From Streptomyces goshikiensis (lineage in GTDB: Bacteria; Actinomycetota; Actinomycetes; Streptomycetales; Streptomycetaceae): 64,000 nucleotides of DNA. The stretch's first letter is position 1, and each line of letters starts with the position of its first letter. The position numbers and the translations under genes were made by a program. Under the pieces are notes generated by a model, which was given only the letters and a program-made list of their open reading frames with translations, was not told the origin of the DNA and searched no databases. The stretch covers positions 1-64,000 of the forward strand of contig NZ_BMVE01000017.1 in the NCBI RefSeq assembly GCF_014650555.1. The letters are read 5' to 3'. Shown here piece by piece: positions 25,840 through 33,148 of this stretch.

Positions 25840-26447
25840 GGGCGCTGGTGGCGGGCTCCGAGGGCCTGCTGCTCGAAGTGGACTCCGCGGCGCAGGTGGC
25901 CGCGCTCCACGCCGAGCTGCTGCGGCGCCGGGCGGAACTCGGCCCCGTGCGCGACATCGTGCCCGCCGCCCGGACCGTACTGCTGGACGGGGTGCGCGAA
26001 CCCCGCGCGCTCGCGGAGCGGATCGCCCTCTGGGAGGTGCCGCCGCTGGCCGGGACCGAGGGGCCGCTCATCACCGTCCCCGTGCGGTACGACGGGCCGG
26101 ACCTCGCCGAGGTGGCCCTGCTGTGGGACGTGACGGAACGGGAGGTGGCCGGGGTCGTCGGCTCGCTCGTGTTCCGGGTGGCCTTCTGCGGGTTCGCGCC
26201 CGGCTTCGGGTACCTGACGGGGCTGCCCGAGCGGCTGCACCTGCCGCGCCGGGCCACGCCCCGCGCGGCCGTCCCGGCCGGCTCGCTGGCGCTGGCGGGC
26301 GAGTACGCGGGGGTGTACCCGCGCTCCTCCCCCGGCGGCTGGCAGCTGATCGGGACGACGGACGCGGTGCTGTGGGACCCGGAGCGGGACCCGGCGGCGC
26401 TGTTCGCGCCGGGGGTACGGGTGCGGTTCGAGGAGGCCGGGACATGA
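25836..26447 (+). CDS. pxpB: 5-oxoprolinase subunit B (KipI family)
   Basis: A 203-residue member of the carboxyltransferase-domain subdomain C-D (KipI/allophanate-hydrolase subunit 1) family. The motifs VPVRYDGPDLAEV, FCGFAPGFGYLTGLP and RATPRAAVPAGS are diagnostic. With PxpC it forms the part of 5-oxoprolinase that phosphorylates or transfers the ring-opened substrate. The GTG start overlaps the pxpA stop and its own stop overlaps the pxpC ATG, so the three subunits are translated in fixed ratio. Confidence 0.94.
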   Translation: MRALVAGSEGLLLEVDSAAQVAALHAELLRRRAELGPVRDIVPAARTVLLDGVREPRALAERIALWEVPPLAGTEGPLITVPVRYDGPDLAEVALLWDVTEREVAGVVGSLVFRVAFCGFAPGFGYLTGLPERLHLPRRATPRAAVPAGSLALAGEYAGVYPRSSPGGWQLIGTTDAVLWDPERDPAALFAPGVRVRFEEAGT

Positions 26448-27355
26448 GCGGGCCGCGCGGGCTGCTGGTACTGCGGGCCGGGGCGCTCACGACCGTCCAG
26501 GACCGGGGACGGCCCGGATGGGCGCACCTCGGGGTGCCCCGCTCGGGCGCGCTCGACGCGGGGGCGCACGCGCTGGCCAACCGGCTCGTGGGCAACCCGG
26601 TGGACGCCGCGACCCTGGAGACCACCCTGGACGGCGTGGCCCTGCGGGCACTGGCCCCGGTGACCGTCGCGGTCACGGGGGCGCCGTGCGCGGTACGGGC
26701 ATCAGGTCGCCCGGTCGCCTGGGGCGAGCCGGTGTGGCTGCCGGGCGGGGCCGAACTGGAAGTGGGCCGGGCGGAGTCGGGACTGCGGAGCTACGTCGCG
26801 GTGCGGGGCGGCTTCGGCGTACCGGCGGTCCTCGGCAGCCGGGCGACGGACCTGCTGTCGGGGCTGGGCCCGCCGGTGCTCGCGGCGGGCACGCTGCTCC
26901 CGGTGGGCCCACCGGGACGGGACCCGGCCCGTGGGGCGGACGGGGCGGGGGCGGGGGCGGGGGCGGCGGGGTCGGCCGGGGCCGGGGCGGCGGGGTCGGA
27001 ACTGGTGCTGCCGTTGCGGCTGGGGCCGAGGGCGGACTGGTTCACGGCGGAGTCGATCGCGGGGCTGTGGCGGTCCGGGTACCGGGTGTCGGCCCTGTCC
27101 AACCGCATCGGGCTGCGCACGGAGGCGGGCCCGCCGCTGCGACGGGCGCGGGGCGGCGAACTGCCGAGCGAGGGCATGGTCTTGGGCGCGGTCCAGGTGC
27201 CCCCGGACGGCCTGCCGGTGGTGTTCCTGGCCGACCACCCGGTGACGGGGGGCTACCCGGTGATCGGCGTCATCCCCGAGGGCCCGCCCCTGGACGCGAC
27301 GGCCCAGGCCCGGCCGGGGACGGGGGTCAGGTTCGTGCGGGCCGGGCGGAATTGA
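26444..27355 (+). CDS. pxpC: 5-oxoprolinase subunit C (KipA family)
   Basis: A 303-residue biotin-dependent-carboxyltransferase-like (KipA/allophanate hydrolase subunit 2) protein. TTVQDRGRPGWAHLGVPRSG at the N-terminus and SNRIGLRTEAG, LPSEGMVLGAVQ and ADHPVTGGYPVIG towards the end are family signatures. A Gly/Ala run of about 25 residues near position 165-190 is an unusual low-complexity linker. It is the last gene of pxpABC; a fold-back inverted repeat begins a few bases after its stop. Confidence 0.93.
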   Translation: MSGPRGLLVLRAGALTTVQDRGRPGWAHLGVPRSGALDAGAHALANRLVGNPVDAATLETTLDGVALRALAPVTVAVTGAPCAVRASGRPVAWGEPVWLPGGAELEVGRAESGLRSYVAVRGGFGVPAVLGSRATDLLSGLGPPVLAAGTLLPVGPPGRDPARGADGAGAGAGAAGSAGAGAAGSELVLPLRLGPRADWFTAESIAGLWRSGYRVSALSNRIGLRTEAGPPLRRARGGELPSEGMVLGAVQVPPDGLPVVFLADHPVTGGYPVIGVIPEGPPLDATAQARPGTGVRFVRAGRN

Positions 27356-27550
27356 ACAGTGCTGGGGGTTTCCCGCCAGTCTCACTGTCCTTCCGGTTCG
27401 GTCCGGCCCGTCAAGGGCGCTCCTCCTCGTTCCTCGTCGTCGCGTCGCTTCGCGATGGCCTTCGGCCACCCTTGACAGCCCGGCCCGCCCCGGAATGCCA
27501 AAGACTGTCGGGAAACCCCCAAAGAACGGTCAGGGGGGACCATGACCACC
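27355..27550. repeat. outer inverted repeat, left copy (fold-back element)
   Basis: This 196-bp segment recurs in reverse orientation at 28479-28664, with about 90% identity by eye and a 10-bp length difference. Inside, 27364-27520 is itself a long imperfect palindrome: GGGGGTTTCCCGCCAGTCT at one end matches AGACTGTCGGGAAACCCCC at the other, arms of about 55 bp reach TCAAGGG/CCCTTGA, and a TGGCC-TTC-GGCCA hairpin lies near the centre. It looks like a MITE-type fold-back element. It could also terminate pxpABC transcripts. Confidence 0.85.
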
Positions 27551-27687
27551 CAGCCATCGCAAGACGCCTGGGCGGGGCTCCCGCTCGGCGGGAAACGCCG
27601 CCCCGCGTTCCAGCCTCGCCGGCGTTTGAGGCGCGGGGTCTGGGGCGGCGCCCCAGAGGGCCCCGAGCGCAGCGAAGGGGGCCTACC
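27551..27687. repeat. spacer with Streptomyces-type dispersed repeat
   Basis: Bases around 27608-27656 (CAGCCTCGCCGGCGTTTGAG and the G/C-rich block after it) resemble a dispersed intergenic repeat I associate with streptomycete genomes; this is from memory and not checked. No gene is seen in the segment. Confidence 0.35.
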
Positions 27688-27747
27688 GCGCATCAGATCG
27701 CTACCCGCCTGCCACTCGGCTCAGCGGCTGCGGACCGGCCGTGGCTG
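27688..27747. repeat. inner inverted repeat, left copy (60 bp)
   Basis: A 60-bp sequence whose exact reverse complement is at 28303-28362. Its last 20 bp, TGCGGACCGGCCGTGGCTGG-like, recur once more as a direct repeat near 27793-27814. The perfect identity implies a recent duplication or active gene conversion. Confidence 0.9.
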
Positions 27748-27879
27748 GACACAAGCCGCCCACACTCGCCATGTGCTTCTCGCCCCACGCGACTGCGGAC
27801 CGGCCGAGGCTGGGCGCCCGCCCTCACTACGCGGCGCGAGCCGTTGTGGCTGGTCAGGGCCGTTGTCAGAGGGCGTCAT

Positions 27880-27885
27880 TACGAT
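27880..27885 (+). promoter_or_regulatory. -10 of leaderless DUF3224 gene
   Basis: TACGAT ends six bases before the ATG at 27892 and no Shine-Dalgarno sequence lies between. No good -35 is evident. Confidence 0.45.
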
Positions 27886-27891
27886 CGGGCC

Positions 27892-28299
27892 ATGAGAGCT
27901 TCCGGAACGTTCAGCGTCAAAGGCTTCGACCCGGCCGACGTGGCGCCTACTCCCGCCGTGACCACCGGAGTTGCGGTGGGGGTGATGACGATGGAAAAGC
28001 ACTTCGAGGGGGAAATCGTCGGCCATTCGGCGACCCTGTTCACCTCTGCCTTCGACCAGGCGAAGGGCGTGGGCACCTACCTGGCCATGGAGTCCTTCGA
28101 AGGGGCACTGAACGACCGCGAGGGCACGTTCAACTTCGCGCATTCCGCCACGACGCACGGGAGCGACCGTGCCAACGAGTTCTTCGTGATCGTGCCGTCG
28201 AGTGGCACCGGTCAGCTGACCGGTATCGCCGGATCGGGTGGGCTGACCGTCGATGCCGACGGGACGCACCGGGTGTGGTTCGACTACGAGCTCAGCTGA
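27892..28299 (+). CDS. DUF3224 domain protein inside inverted repeats
   Basis: A 135-residue DUF3224 protein, a small beta-barrel family of unknown function often found singly. The pattern MRASGTFSVKGFDPADV, MTMEKHFEGEIVG, FNFAHSATTHG and FFVIVPSSGTGQL is characteristic. The first third uses codons such as AGA, GGA and AAA that neighbours avoid, hinting at transfer. The gene is alone, has a predicted leaderless start, and lies inside two pairs of nested inverted repeats with no transposase. Its stop is 4 bp from the right inner repeat, so the repeats bracket it tightly. No catalytic function can be assigned. Confidence 0.88.
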   Translation: MRASGTFSVKGFDPADVAPTPAVTTGVAVGVMTMEKHFEGEIVGHSATLFTSAFDQAKGVGTYLAMESFEGALNDREGTFNFAHSATTHGSDRANEFFVIVPSSGTGQLTGIAGSGGLTVDADGTHRVWFDYELS

Positions 28300-28302
28300 C
28301 CT

Positions 28303-28362
28303 CAGCCACGGCCGGTCCGCAGCCGCTGAGCCGAGTGGCAGGCGGGTAGCGATCTGATGCGC
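28303..28362. repeat. inner inverted repeat, right copy (60 bp)
   Basis: Exact reverse complement of 27688-27747, starting 4 bp after the DUF3224 stop codon. Confidence 0.9.
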
Positions 28363-28478
28363 CTGAGCGTTGGCTTGGTTGATCTGGACACCGTGGAGTG
28401 CAGGTTCGGCGGGTTTTCCGCCCGGAGGGCGGCGTGTCCGCTCTGCACGGGTCCCGGTCGGGCGTCTCAGTGCGGCTC
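28363..28478. other. unique spacer between right repeats
   Basis: This 116-bp segment has no counterpart on the left side and no convincing gene. It separates the inner and outer right repeats. Confidence 0.5.
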
Positions 28479-28664
28479 GGTGGTCATGGTCCCCCCTGAC
28501 CGTTCTTTGGGGGTTTCCCGACAGTCTTTGGCATTCCGGGGCGGGCCGGGCTGTCAAGGGTGGCCGAAGGCCATCGCGAAGCGACGCGAACGCAGTGAGC
28601 GCCCTTGACGGGCCGGACCGACACGGAAGGACAGTGAGACTGACGGGAAGCCCCCAGCACGGTT
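28479..28664. repeat. outer inverted repeat, right copy (fold-back element)
   Basis: Reverse complement of 27355-27550. Its own fold-back core spans 28509-28655, with terminal GGGGGTTTCCCGACAGTCT. It lies just beyond the 3' end of the leftward HEAT-like gene, as the left copy lies just beyond pxpC, so both copies sit at gene ends. Confidence 0.85.
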
Positions 28665-28702
28665 CGATCCCGCCCGGCCGGGTTCCGGTGGCGGCCGGGG
28701 TG

Positions 28703-30100
28703 CTACACCGCCGACTCCGGTGCTATCCGGCTCCGGACCGCCGACTGCACGTCCTCTTCCTCGGCGGGGTCCGCCGCCAGGTGGCGCAGCCGGGGGGCGA
28801 CGCGGGCGTCCGCCGTTTCCGCGTGGAGGGCCGCCACCTCGCGGGTGGTCTCCTCGCAGTCCCACAGGCACTCGACCGCGAAGCCCGCCGCGAAGGAGGG
28901 GTCCGTGCTGGCGAGGGCGCGGGCGGCGCGGCCGCGCAGGTGGGACGAGGACGTCTCGCGGTAGATGTGGCGCAGCACGGGCGCCGCGCAGCCGATGGAG
29001 AGCCGGCCGGCTCCGTCCACCAGCGGGAACAGCCCGAGGCTGTCCGGGCCGGCGCCGCGGACCGTGGAGCGGAGGGCTCCGAGGACGAGGCCGGTGTCCT
29101 CGGCTCCGCCGCGGGTGGCGAGGAGGGCGGCCGCGGCCGCGCCGAGGGCGTCGGGGCGGTGGGCCCAGAGCCGGGCGCGGTCGATGGCGGCGGGGCCGTA
29201 CATGCGCTGGTAGGCGGCTACGGCGGGCTCGTCCCCGGCGGCTTCGATGAGGTCGAGGACGGCCGGGTTCTCCGGTTCGGCGACGACCAGGTGGTGCAGG
29301 GCGGTGGCGCGGGCGGCCTCGCCGGCGGCTCCGGCGGCGGCCGCGAGGATCGCGGAGCGGTCCTCGGGCGCGGCCACCGCGGCGAGACAGCGGGCGGCGG
29401 GGACGTGCAGCGGGGTGCCGCGGCGCAGTCCGTCGGCGGCCCAGTCGAAGACGGCCTGGACTCCCCAGCCGGGGCGGGGCCCGCTGGGTGTCAGCTGGCG
29501 CTGCCAGCGGTCGAAGGAGCCCTGCTGGCGGGCGGCGCGCAACCGATCGCCGAATGCGGGCGTCTCTTCCCAGAGGAACCAGGGCCTCGGCTCGTACGCG
29601 TCGCGGACGGCGGCGGCCAGCCGCGCCTCGCCGTCGGCCGTGGCCGGGAATCTGGCGAGGACGGGCGTGGCGAGGCCGCGCAGTCCCTCGTCGTCGTCGC
29701 GCAGGGCGAGTTCGTCGAGAGCCCAGGACCAGTTGGCGCCGCGGGCGGCGTACCGGCGCAGCAGCATGAGCGCGTCGTCGCGGCCGTAGGAGGCGAGGTG
29801 ACCGAGTACGGACAGGGCGAGGCCGGTCCGGTGGTCGTCCTCGTCGACGAGGTCGTCGGCGCTGAAGAGGTGGGTCTCGATCTCGCCGAGGGGGCCGTCG
29901 AGGTCCAGGTAGAGCCTGGCGTAGTACAGGGAGCGGTTCTCGACCTGCCAGTCCTGGCGCGGGTCGCGGAGCACACACTGGTTGAGTGCCGCGAGGGCCT
30001 CGGCCCTGGGTGCGGCCAGGGCGTGCAGCGTGCCGTCGCCGCGACCCCGCTGGAGGAGCCCGAGCAGGGTGCCGCTTGGCGCTATGACTGGTTCGAACAT
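28703..30100 (-). CDS. HEAT-repeat-like protein, unknown function
   Basis: A 465-residue all-helical protein rich in Ala/Leu/Arg. Repeating helical pairs of about 30-40 residues (for example RATALHHLVVAEPENPAVLD and GRAARALASTDPSFAAGFAV) suggest a HEAT- or TPR-like scaffold for protein binding. No catalytic motif, signal peptide or membrane helix is seen. The ATG at 30100 has GAGG 9 nt upstream. The next gene upstream, on the same strand but 340 bp away, encodes an ankyrin protein, so two repeat-scaffold proteins are neighbours. Beyond that I cannot assign a role. Confidence 0.7.
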   Translation of the reverse strand: MFEPVIAPSGTLLGLLQRGRGDGTLHALAAPRAEALAALNQCVLRDPRQDWQVENRSLYYARLYLDLDGPLGEIETHLFSADDLVDEDDHRTGLALSVLGHLASYGRDDALMLLRRYAARGANWSWALDELALRDDDEGLRGLATPVLARFPATADGEARLAAAVRDAYEPRPWFLWEETPAFGDRLRAARQQGSFDRWQRQLTPSGPRPGWGVQAVFDWAADGLRRGTPLHVPAARCLAAVAAPEDRSAILAAAAGAAGEAARATALHHLVVAEPENPAVLDLIEAAGDEPAVAAYQRMYGPAAIDRARLWAHRPDALGAAAAALLATRGGAEDTGLVLGALRSTVRGAGPDSLGLFPLVDGAGRLSIGCAAPVLRHIYRETSSSHLRGRAARALASTDPSFAAGFAVECLWDCEETTREVAALHAETADARVAPRLRHLAADPAEEEDVQSAVRSRIAPESAV

Positions 30101-30442
30101 GGGAATGGCCTCAAATCAAGCTGGGGACGCAACCGGGAATCGGGATTCACAGGGCCGCGTAACAGCATGTGAGGACGTCCGCCGTCATGTTCCGCTCGAT
30201 GTAGACCATTGCCTTCTCACTCTCGTCGGTGCTTCGCGGCCAGGGCGGCCGGTGTGGCAGGTGATGGGCCGGGACACCCTTCGTGTCCAGCCCGCTCCTG
30301 CCCGTCCGTCATGTTCGCGAATCGAATCCGACGCCATGATGACTCAGCCGGTTTGTGCACCGCGACCACATTTACGGCCGCCGTGATCAACCTGTGAGGT
30401 AGGTATCGGTCGATCGGCGCCCAGGTGGCGGCCAAAAGCGGA
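30101..30442. other. gap between ankyrin and HEAT-like genes
   Basis: No gene is seen. A short hairpin, GGACAC with GTGTCC around CCTTC (near 30274-30290), could terminate the ankyrin transcript. The rest is lower in G+C than the genes and presumably holds the HEAT-like gene promoter. Confidence 0.45.
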
Positions 30443-30883
30443 CTACTTGGCTCCGAAGAGTTCCAGCAGGTCGTCCTTGGCGAACATGCGGGCGGTGTCC
30501 ACGGCGGAGGGCGTTCCGGCGGCCGGGTCGGCGCCGCCGGCGAGCAGCGCGCGGATGACGGCCTCCTCGCCCTTGAAGACGGCGCCGGCGAGCGGGGTCT
30601 GGCCGCGGTCGTTGGCGCGGTCGGCCTCGGCGCCGCGGGTCAGCAGGGCCGTGACGGTGGCGGCGTGGCCGTGGTAGGCGGCGAGCATCACGAGGGTGTC
30701 GCCGCGGTCGTTGGTGAGGTTCGCGGGGACCCCGGCGTCGAGGTACGCGGTGAGCGTGACGGTCTCGCCCTGGCGGGCCAGGTCGAAGATCTTGGTGGCC
30801 AGTTCGATGACGTCCTCGTCGGGGGCGTCGTGGGATCCGGTGGATCCGTTGGATCCGGTGCCGCCGGGGATGTTCTCGCTCAT
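30443..30883 (-). CDS. ankyrin-repeat protein
   Basis: A 146-residue protein with about three to four ankyrin repeats: DAGVPANLTNDRGDTLVMLA, YHGHAATVTALLTRGAEADR, NDRGQTPLAGAVFKGEEAVI and a C-terminal half repeat. The N-terminal 25 residues are Gly/Ser/Asn-rich. It should be a cytoplasmic protein-binding scaffold; the partner is unknown. The ATG has AAAGGCGG at about 8 nt. The next gene on the right is divergent. Confidence 0.85.
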   Translation of the reverse strand: MSENIPGGTGSNGSTGSHDAPDEDVIELATKIFDLARQGETVTLTAYLDAGVPANLTNDRGDTLVMLAAYHGHAATVTALLTRGAEADRANDRGQTPLAGAVFKGEEAVIRALLAGGADPAAGTPSAVDTARMFAKDDLLELFGAK

Positions 30884-31193
30884 CGTCCGTACCGCCTTTC
30901 ACTCGCTGCTGGGTGAGTTTCCCCAGGCCGGGCGGGCATGGGGGCGTACGGCGCCGCGTCCGTACGGGTGAATCGCCAGGGTAGCGCCCGGGCCCGCACA
31001 TGTCGGGGTCCGACTGAGGCAAAGATCACTCTTGACCCGCTTGAACCCCCTTCGCCCCGGTCGCGCAAGCCGGGAAGGGCCGGTCAAGTGAAAAACCTCG
31101 GGATTCACTCGGATGCACCTTTTGTCGCATTGATACTTCCTGTGAGCCTGGAACAACTGATGGTGACTGCCCCCACTACCAGGAGAACCTCCC
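30884..31193. other. divergent promoter region
   Basis: Between the ankyrin gene and the rightward small membrane gene. AGGAGA 7 nt before 31194 is its ribosome binding site. I could not define a promoter or terminator with confidence and see no gene. Confidence 0.4.
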
Positions 31194-31388
31194 ATGGTCT
31201 TGTCGATCTCAGGTGTCGTCCTACTCGGCATCATCTGCTTCCTGTTCTTCAAGAAGGACGGGATGAAGCTGTCGCACGCGTTCGTGTGCGCGCTCTTCGG
31301 CTTCTTCCTGGCCGGCTCCGCCATCGCCCCCAGCATCACGGCGAGCACCGCGAGCCTCGCGAGCCTCCTCGGCGGGATCAAGCTCTAG
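31194..31388 (+). CDS. small two-helix membrane peptide
   Basis: A 64-residue protein with two hydrophobic segments, VLSISGVVLLGIICFLFF and AFVCALFGFFLAGSAIAPSI, joined by a short basic KKDGMKLSH loop, and a Ser/Ala-rich tail. I recall similar peptides next to FtsK/TraB-like genes in streptomycetes, but that is from memory. AGGAGAACCTCCC supplies the ribosome binding site. It is followed 80 bp later by the FtsK-like gene on the same strand, so the two probably form one unit and may act together in the membrane. Confidence 0.75.
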   Translation: MVLSISGVVLLGIICFLFFKKDGMKLSHAFVCALFGFFLAGSAIAPSITASTASLASLLGGIKL

Positions 31389-31468
31389 GCCACCGCCGAG
31401 CGAGTGGTCCCGAGAACACCACGCCACACCCGAAGCACCCGCCACACCGACAACTCCAGGAGACGCCC

Positions 31469-33100
31469 GTGGCCCGGCGCCCACTTCCCCGCATCCTCAT
31501 CAGCGGCACCGCGTCGCTGGCCCGGGGCCGCGACTTCGCGCGCACGGCCGCCGACAGTGCCACGGACGTCCTCCATCCGCTCCTCGTCATCGGCCGCGGC
31601 CTGCGCGTCCTGGCCTCGGCCGGGCGGCGCAAGTGGGCCGGGACCCCCAAGGACAAGCGGGGTCCCGCGCTGTTCCTGGGAGCGGCCTGCGTCCTCGTGG
31701 TCGCGCTCGTCCCCTACGGTCCGCTGCTCGCCCTGATCACCCTCATGGCGGCGGCAGCCTGGCAGGGACGGGCCCGCACCCCGGTGAAGACCGGTCCCAG
31801 CGAGGCCGAGACCGAGCGGCTCGGCTCCCTCTACGAAGCCCTCGTGCCGTACTTCTCCATCCCCGAGGACCCGAACCCGCTCTTCGCCCACGGCGGCAGC
31901 TGGGACCAGGCCTTCAGCGGCCACGAGTTCGACGAGGCGGGCCGCGTCACCCGGCTGCGCATCCGCTACCCGGCCTACTTCACCGACGGCGAGGCCGCCT
32001 CGCGGGCCCGGATCGAGGCGCTGCTGCACGCCAAGTCCGGGCGCGGACGGGAGTACCGCTTCGACTGGGACGAGGAGGGCAACCAGCTCGACCTGAGCGT
32101 GCTGGCGGCGCTGCCGACGGGCATCGCCGCCCAGCCGTTCGTCACCTCCCCCGGCGAGACCGTGCTCGGATTCACCGACGCCGGCAGCGTGCGGCGCACC
32201 CTGCCCGTCCTGGAGGGCGACGAGCCGCGCGACGTGCCGCCGGTGATCTGGCGCACCGGCCCGCGCTCCACCGAGCCGCACCTGCTGGCCGTCGGCCAGC
32301 CCGGCAGCGGCACCTCCACCCTGCTGCGCTCGATCGCCCTTCAGGCCCTCCGGCACGGGGGCGACGTACTGATCGTCGAGGGCGGGGACACCGGCGAGTT
32401 CGCCTGCCTGTCCGGCCGTACGGGCGTCCTGGCCGTGGAATGCGGCCCGACGGGGGCGCTGGCGACGCTGGAGTGGGCCGCGCACGAGACCGAGCGGCGG
32501 CTGATCGCCGGCCACCGGGCCCGCGAGGCGGGCCGGCCGGCGCCCGAGGACATCCGGCGCCCGCTGTGGATCCTGCTGGACCAGCCGAGCGTGCTGGCCC
32601 ACCTCGCCGTCTCCGAGGGGCACCCCGATCCGCTCGGCCGGCTCCAGGTGCCGCTGCGGCACGGCCGGGCCGCGCACGTCACGGTGGTGGTGGCCGAGCA
32701 CTTCGACCACCTGGAGCTGCTGAACGACGCCATCTGGCAGCACACCCGGGCGCGGATCGTGCTCGGGCCCGCCTCGATCCAGCAGACCGCCGACGTCCTG
32801 GGGCTGCCGCCGCACACCACCCCGACCGCGCAGGTCCCGCCCGGCCGCGGGTACGCGCGGCTCGGCACGGGTCCGGTGCACCGGCTCCAGGTCCCGGCCA
32901 CCCCGGACCCGTACGACGACGGCGCGCACGCGGCGCACCGCCAGGCGGTCCTTGAGCTGCTGCCCGCCCGCAAGCCGGCCGTGGCCGGTCACCACCTCAC
33001 GCTGGGCAAGCCGCTCCAGGGGCACCAGCCCCCGGCGCAGGCGCAGGCCCCGGAGACCGACGCCCCGGAGATCCCCGAGGTACCCGCCGAGACGCCCTGA
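31469..33100 (+). CDS. FtsK/TraB-like membrane protein with degenerate P-loop
   Basis: A 543-residue protein. A basic N-terminus and two membrane helices (about residues 67-98) precede a RecA/FtsK-like domain. The P-loop position reads GQPGSGTST (276-284): the invariant lysine is Thr282. Walker B appears as LWILLDQPS with Asp371. The layout, membrane anchor followed by a single motor domain, is that of FtsK/SpoIIIE/TraB translocases, but the missing lysine suggests weak or absent ATP hydrolysis. The C-terminus is Pro/Glu-rich, not the gamma winged helix of FtsK. The GTG start has AGGAG at 6 nt. Confidence 0.75.
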   Translation: MARRPLPRILISGTASLARGRDFARTAADSATDVLHPLLVIGRGLRVLASAGRRKWAGTPKDKRGPALFLGAACVLVVALVPYGPLLALITLMAAAAWQGRARTPVKTGPSEAETERLGSLYEALVPYFSIPEDPNPLFAHGGSWDQAFSGHEFDEAGRVTRLRIRYPAYFTDGEAASRARIEALLHAKSGRGREYRFDWDEEGNQLDLSVLAALPTGIAAQPFVTSPGETVLGFTDAGSVRRTLPVLEGDEPRDVPPVIWRTGPRSTEPHLLAVGQPGSGTSTLLRSIALQALRHGGDVLIVEGGDTGEFACLSGRTGVLAVECGPTGALATLEWAAHETERRLIAGHRAREAGRPAPEDIRRPLWILLDQPSVLAHLAVSEGHPDPLGRLQVPLRHGRAAHVTVVVAEHFDHLELLNDAIWQHTRARIVLGPASIQQTADVLGLPPHTTPTAQVPPGRGYARLGTGPVHRLQVPATPDPYDDGAHAAHRQAVLELLPARKPAVAGHHLTLGKPLQGHQPPAQAQAPETDAPEIPEVPAETP

Positions 33101-33148
33101 GGGCCCGCCCCGAGAACCCGCGCCCGCGGGCCCGGTCCGGCGGGGCCG

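Noticed and set aside
25045..27355. Possible urea carboxylase/allophanate hydrolase operon
   Set aside because: The KipI/KipA-type genes are linked to a LamB/YcsF gene with no biotin carboxylase or amidase, which is the PxpABC arrangement.
28650..28690. Possible tRNA T-arm (GGTTCGATCC)
   Set aside because: The flanking bases do not form the required T-stem and no anticodon arm or acceptor stem can be folded.
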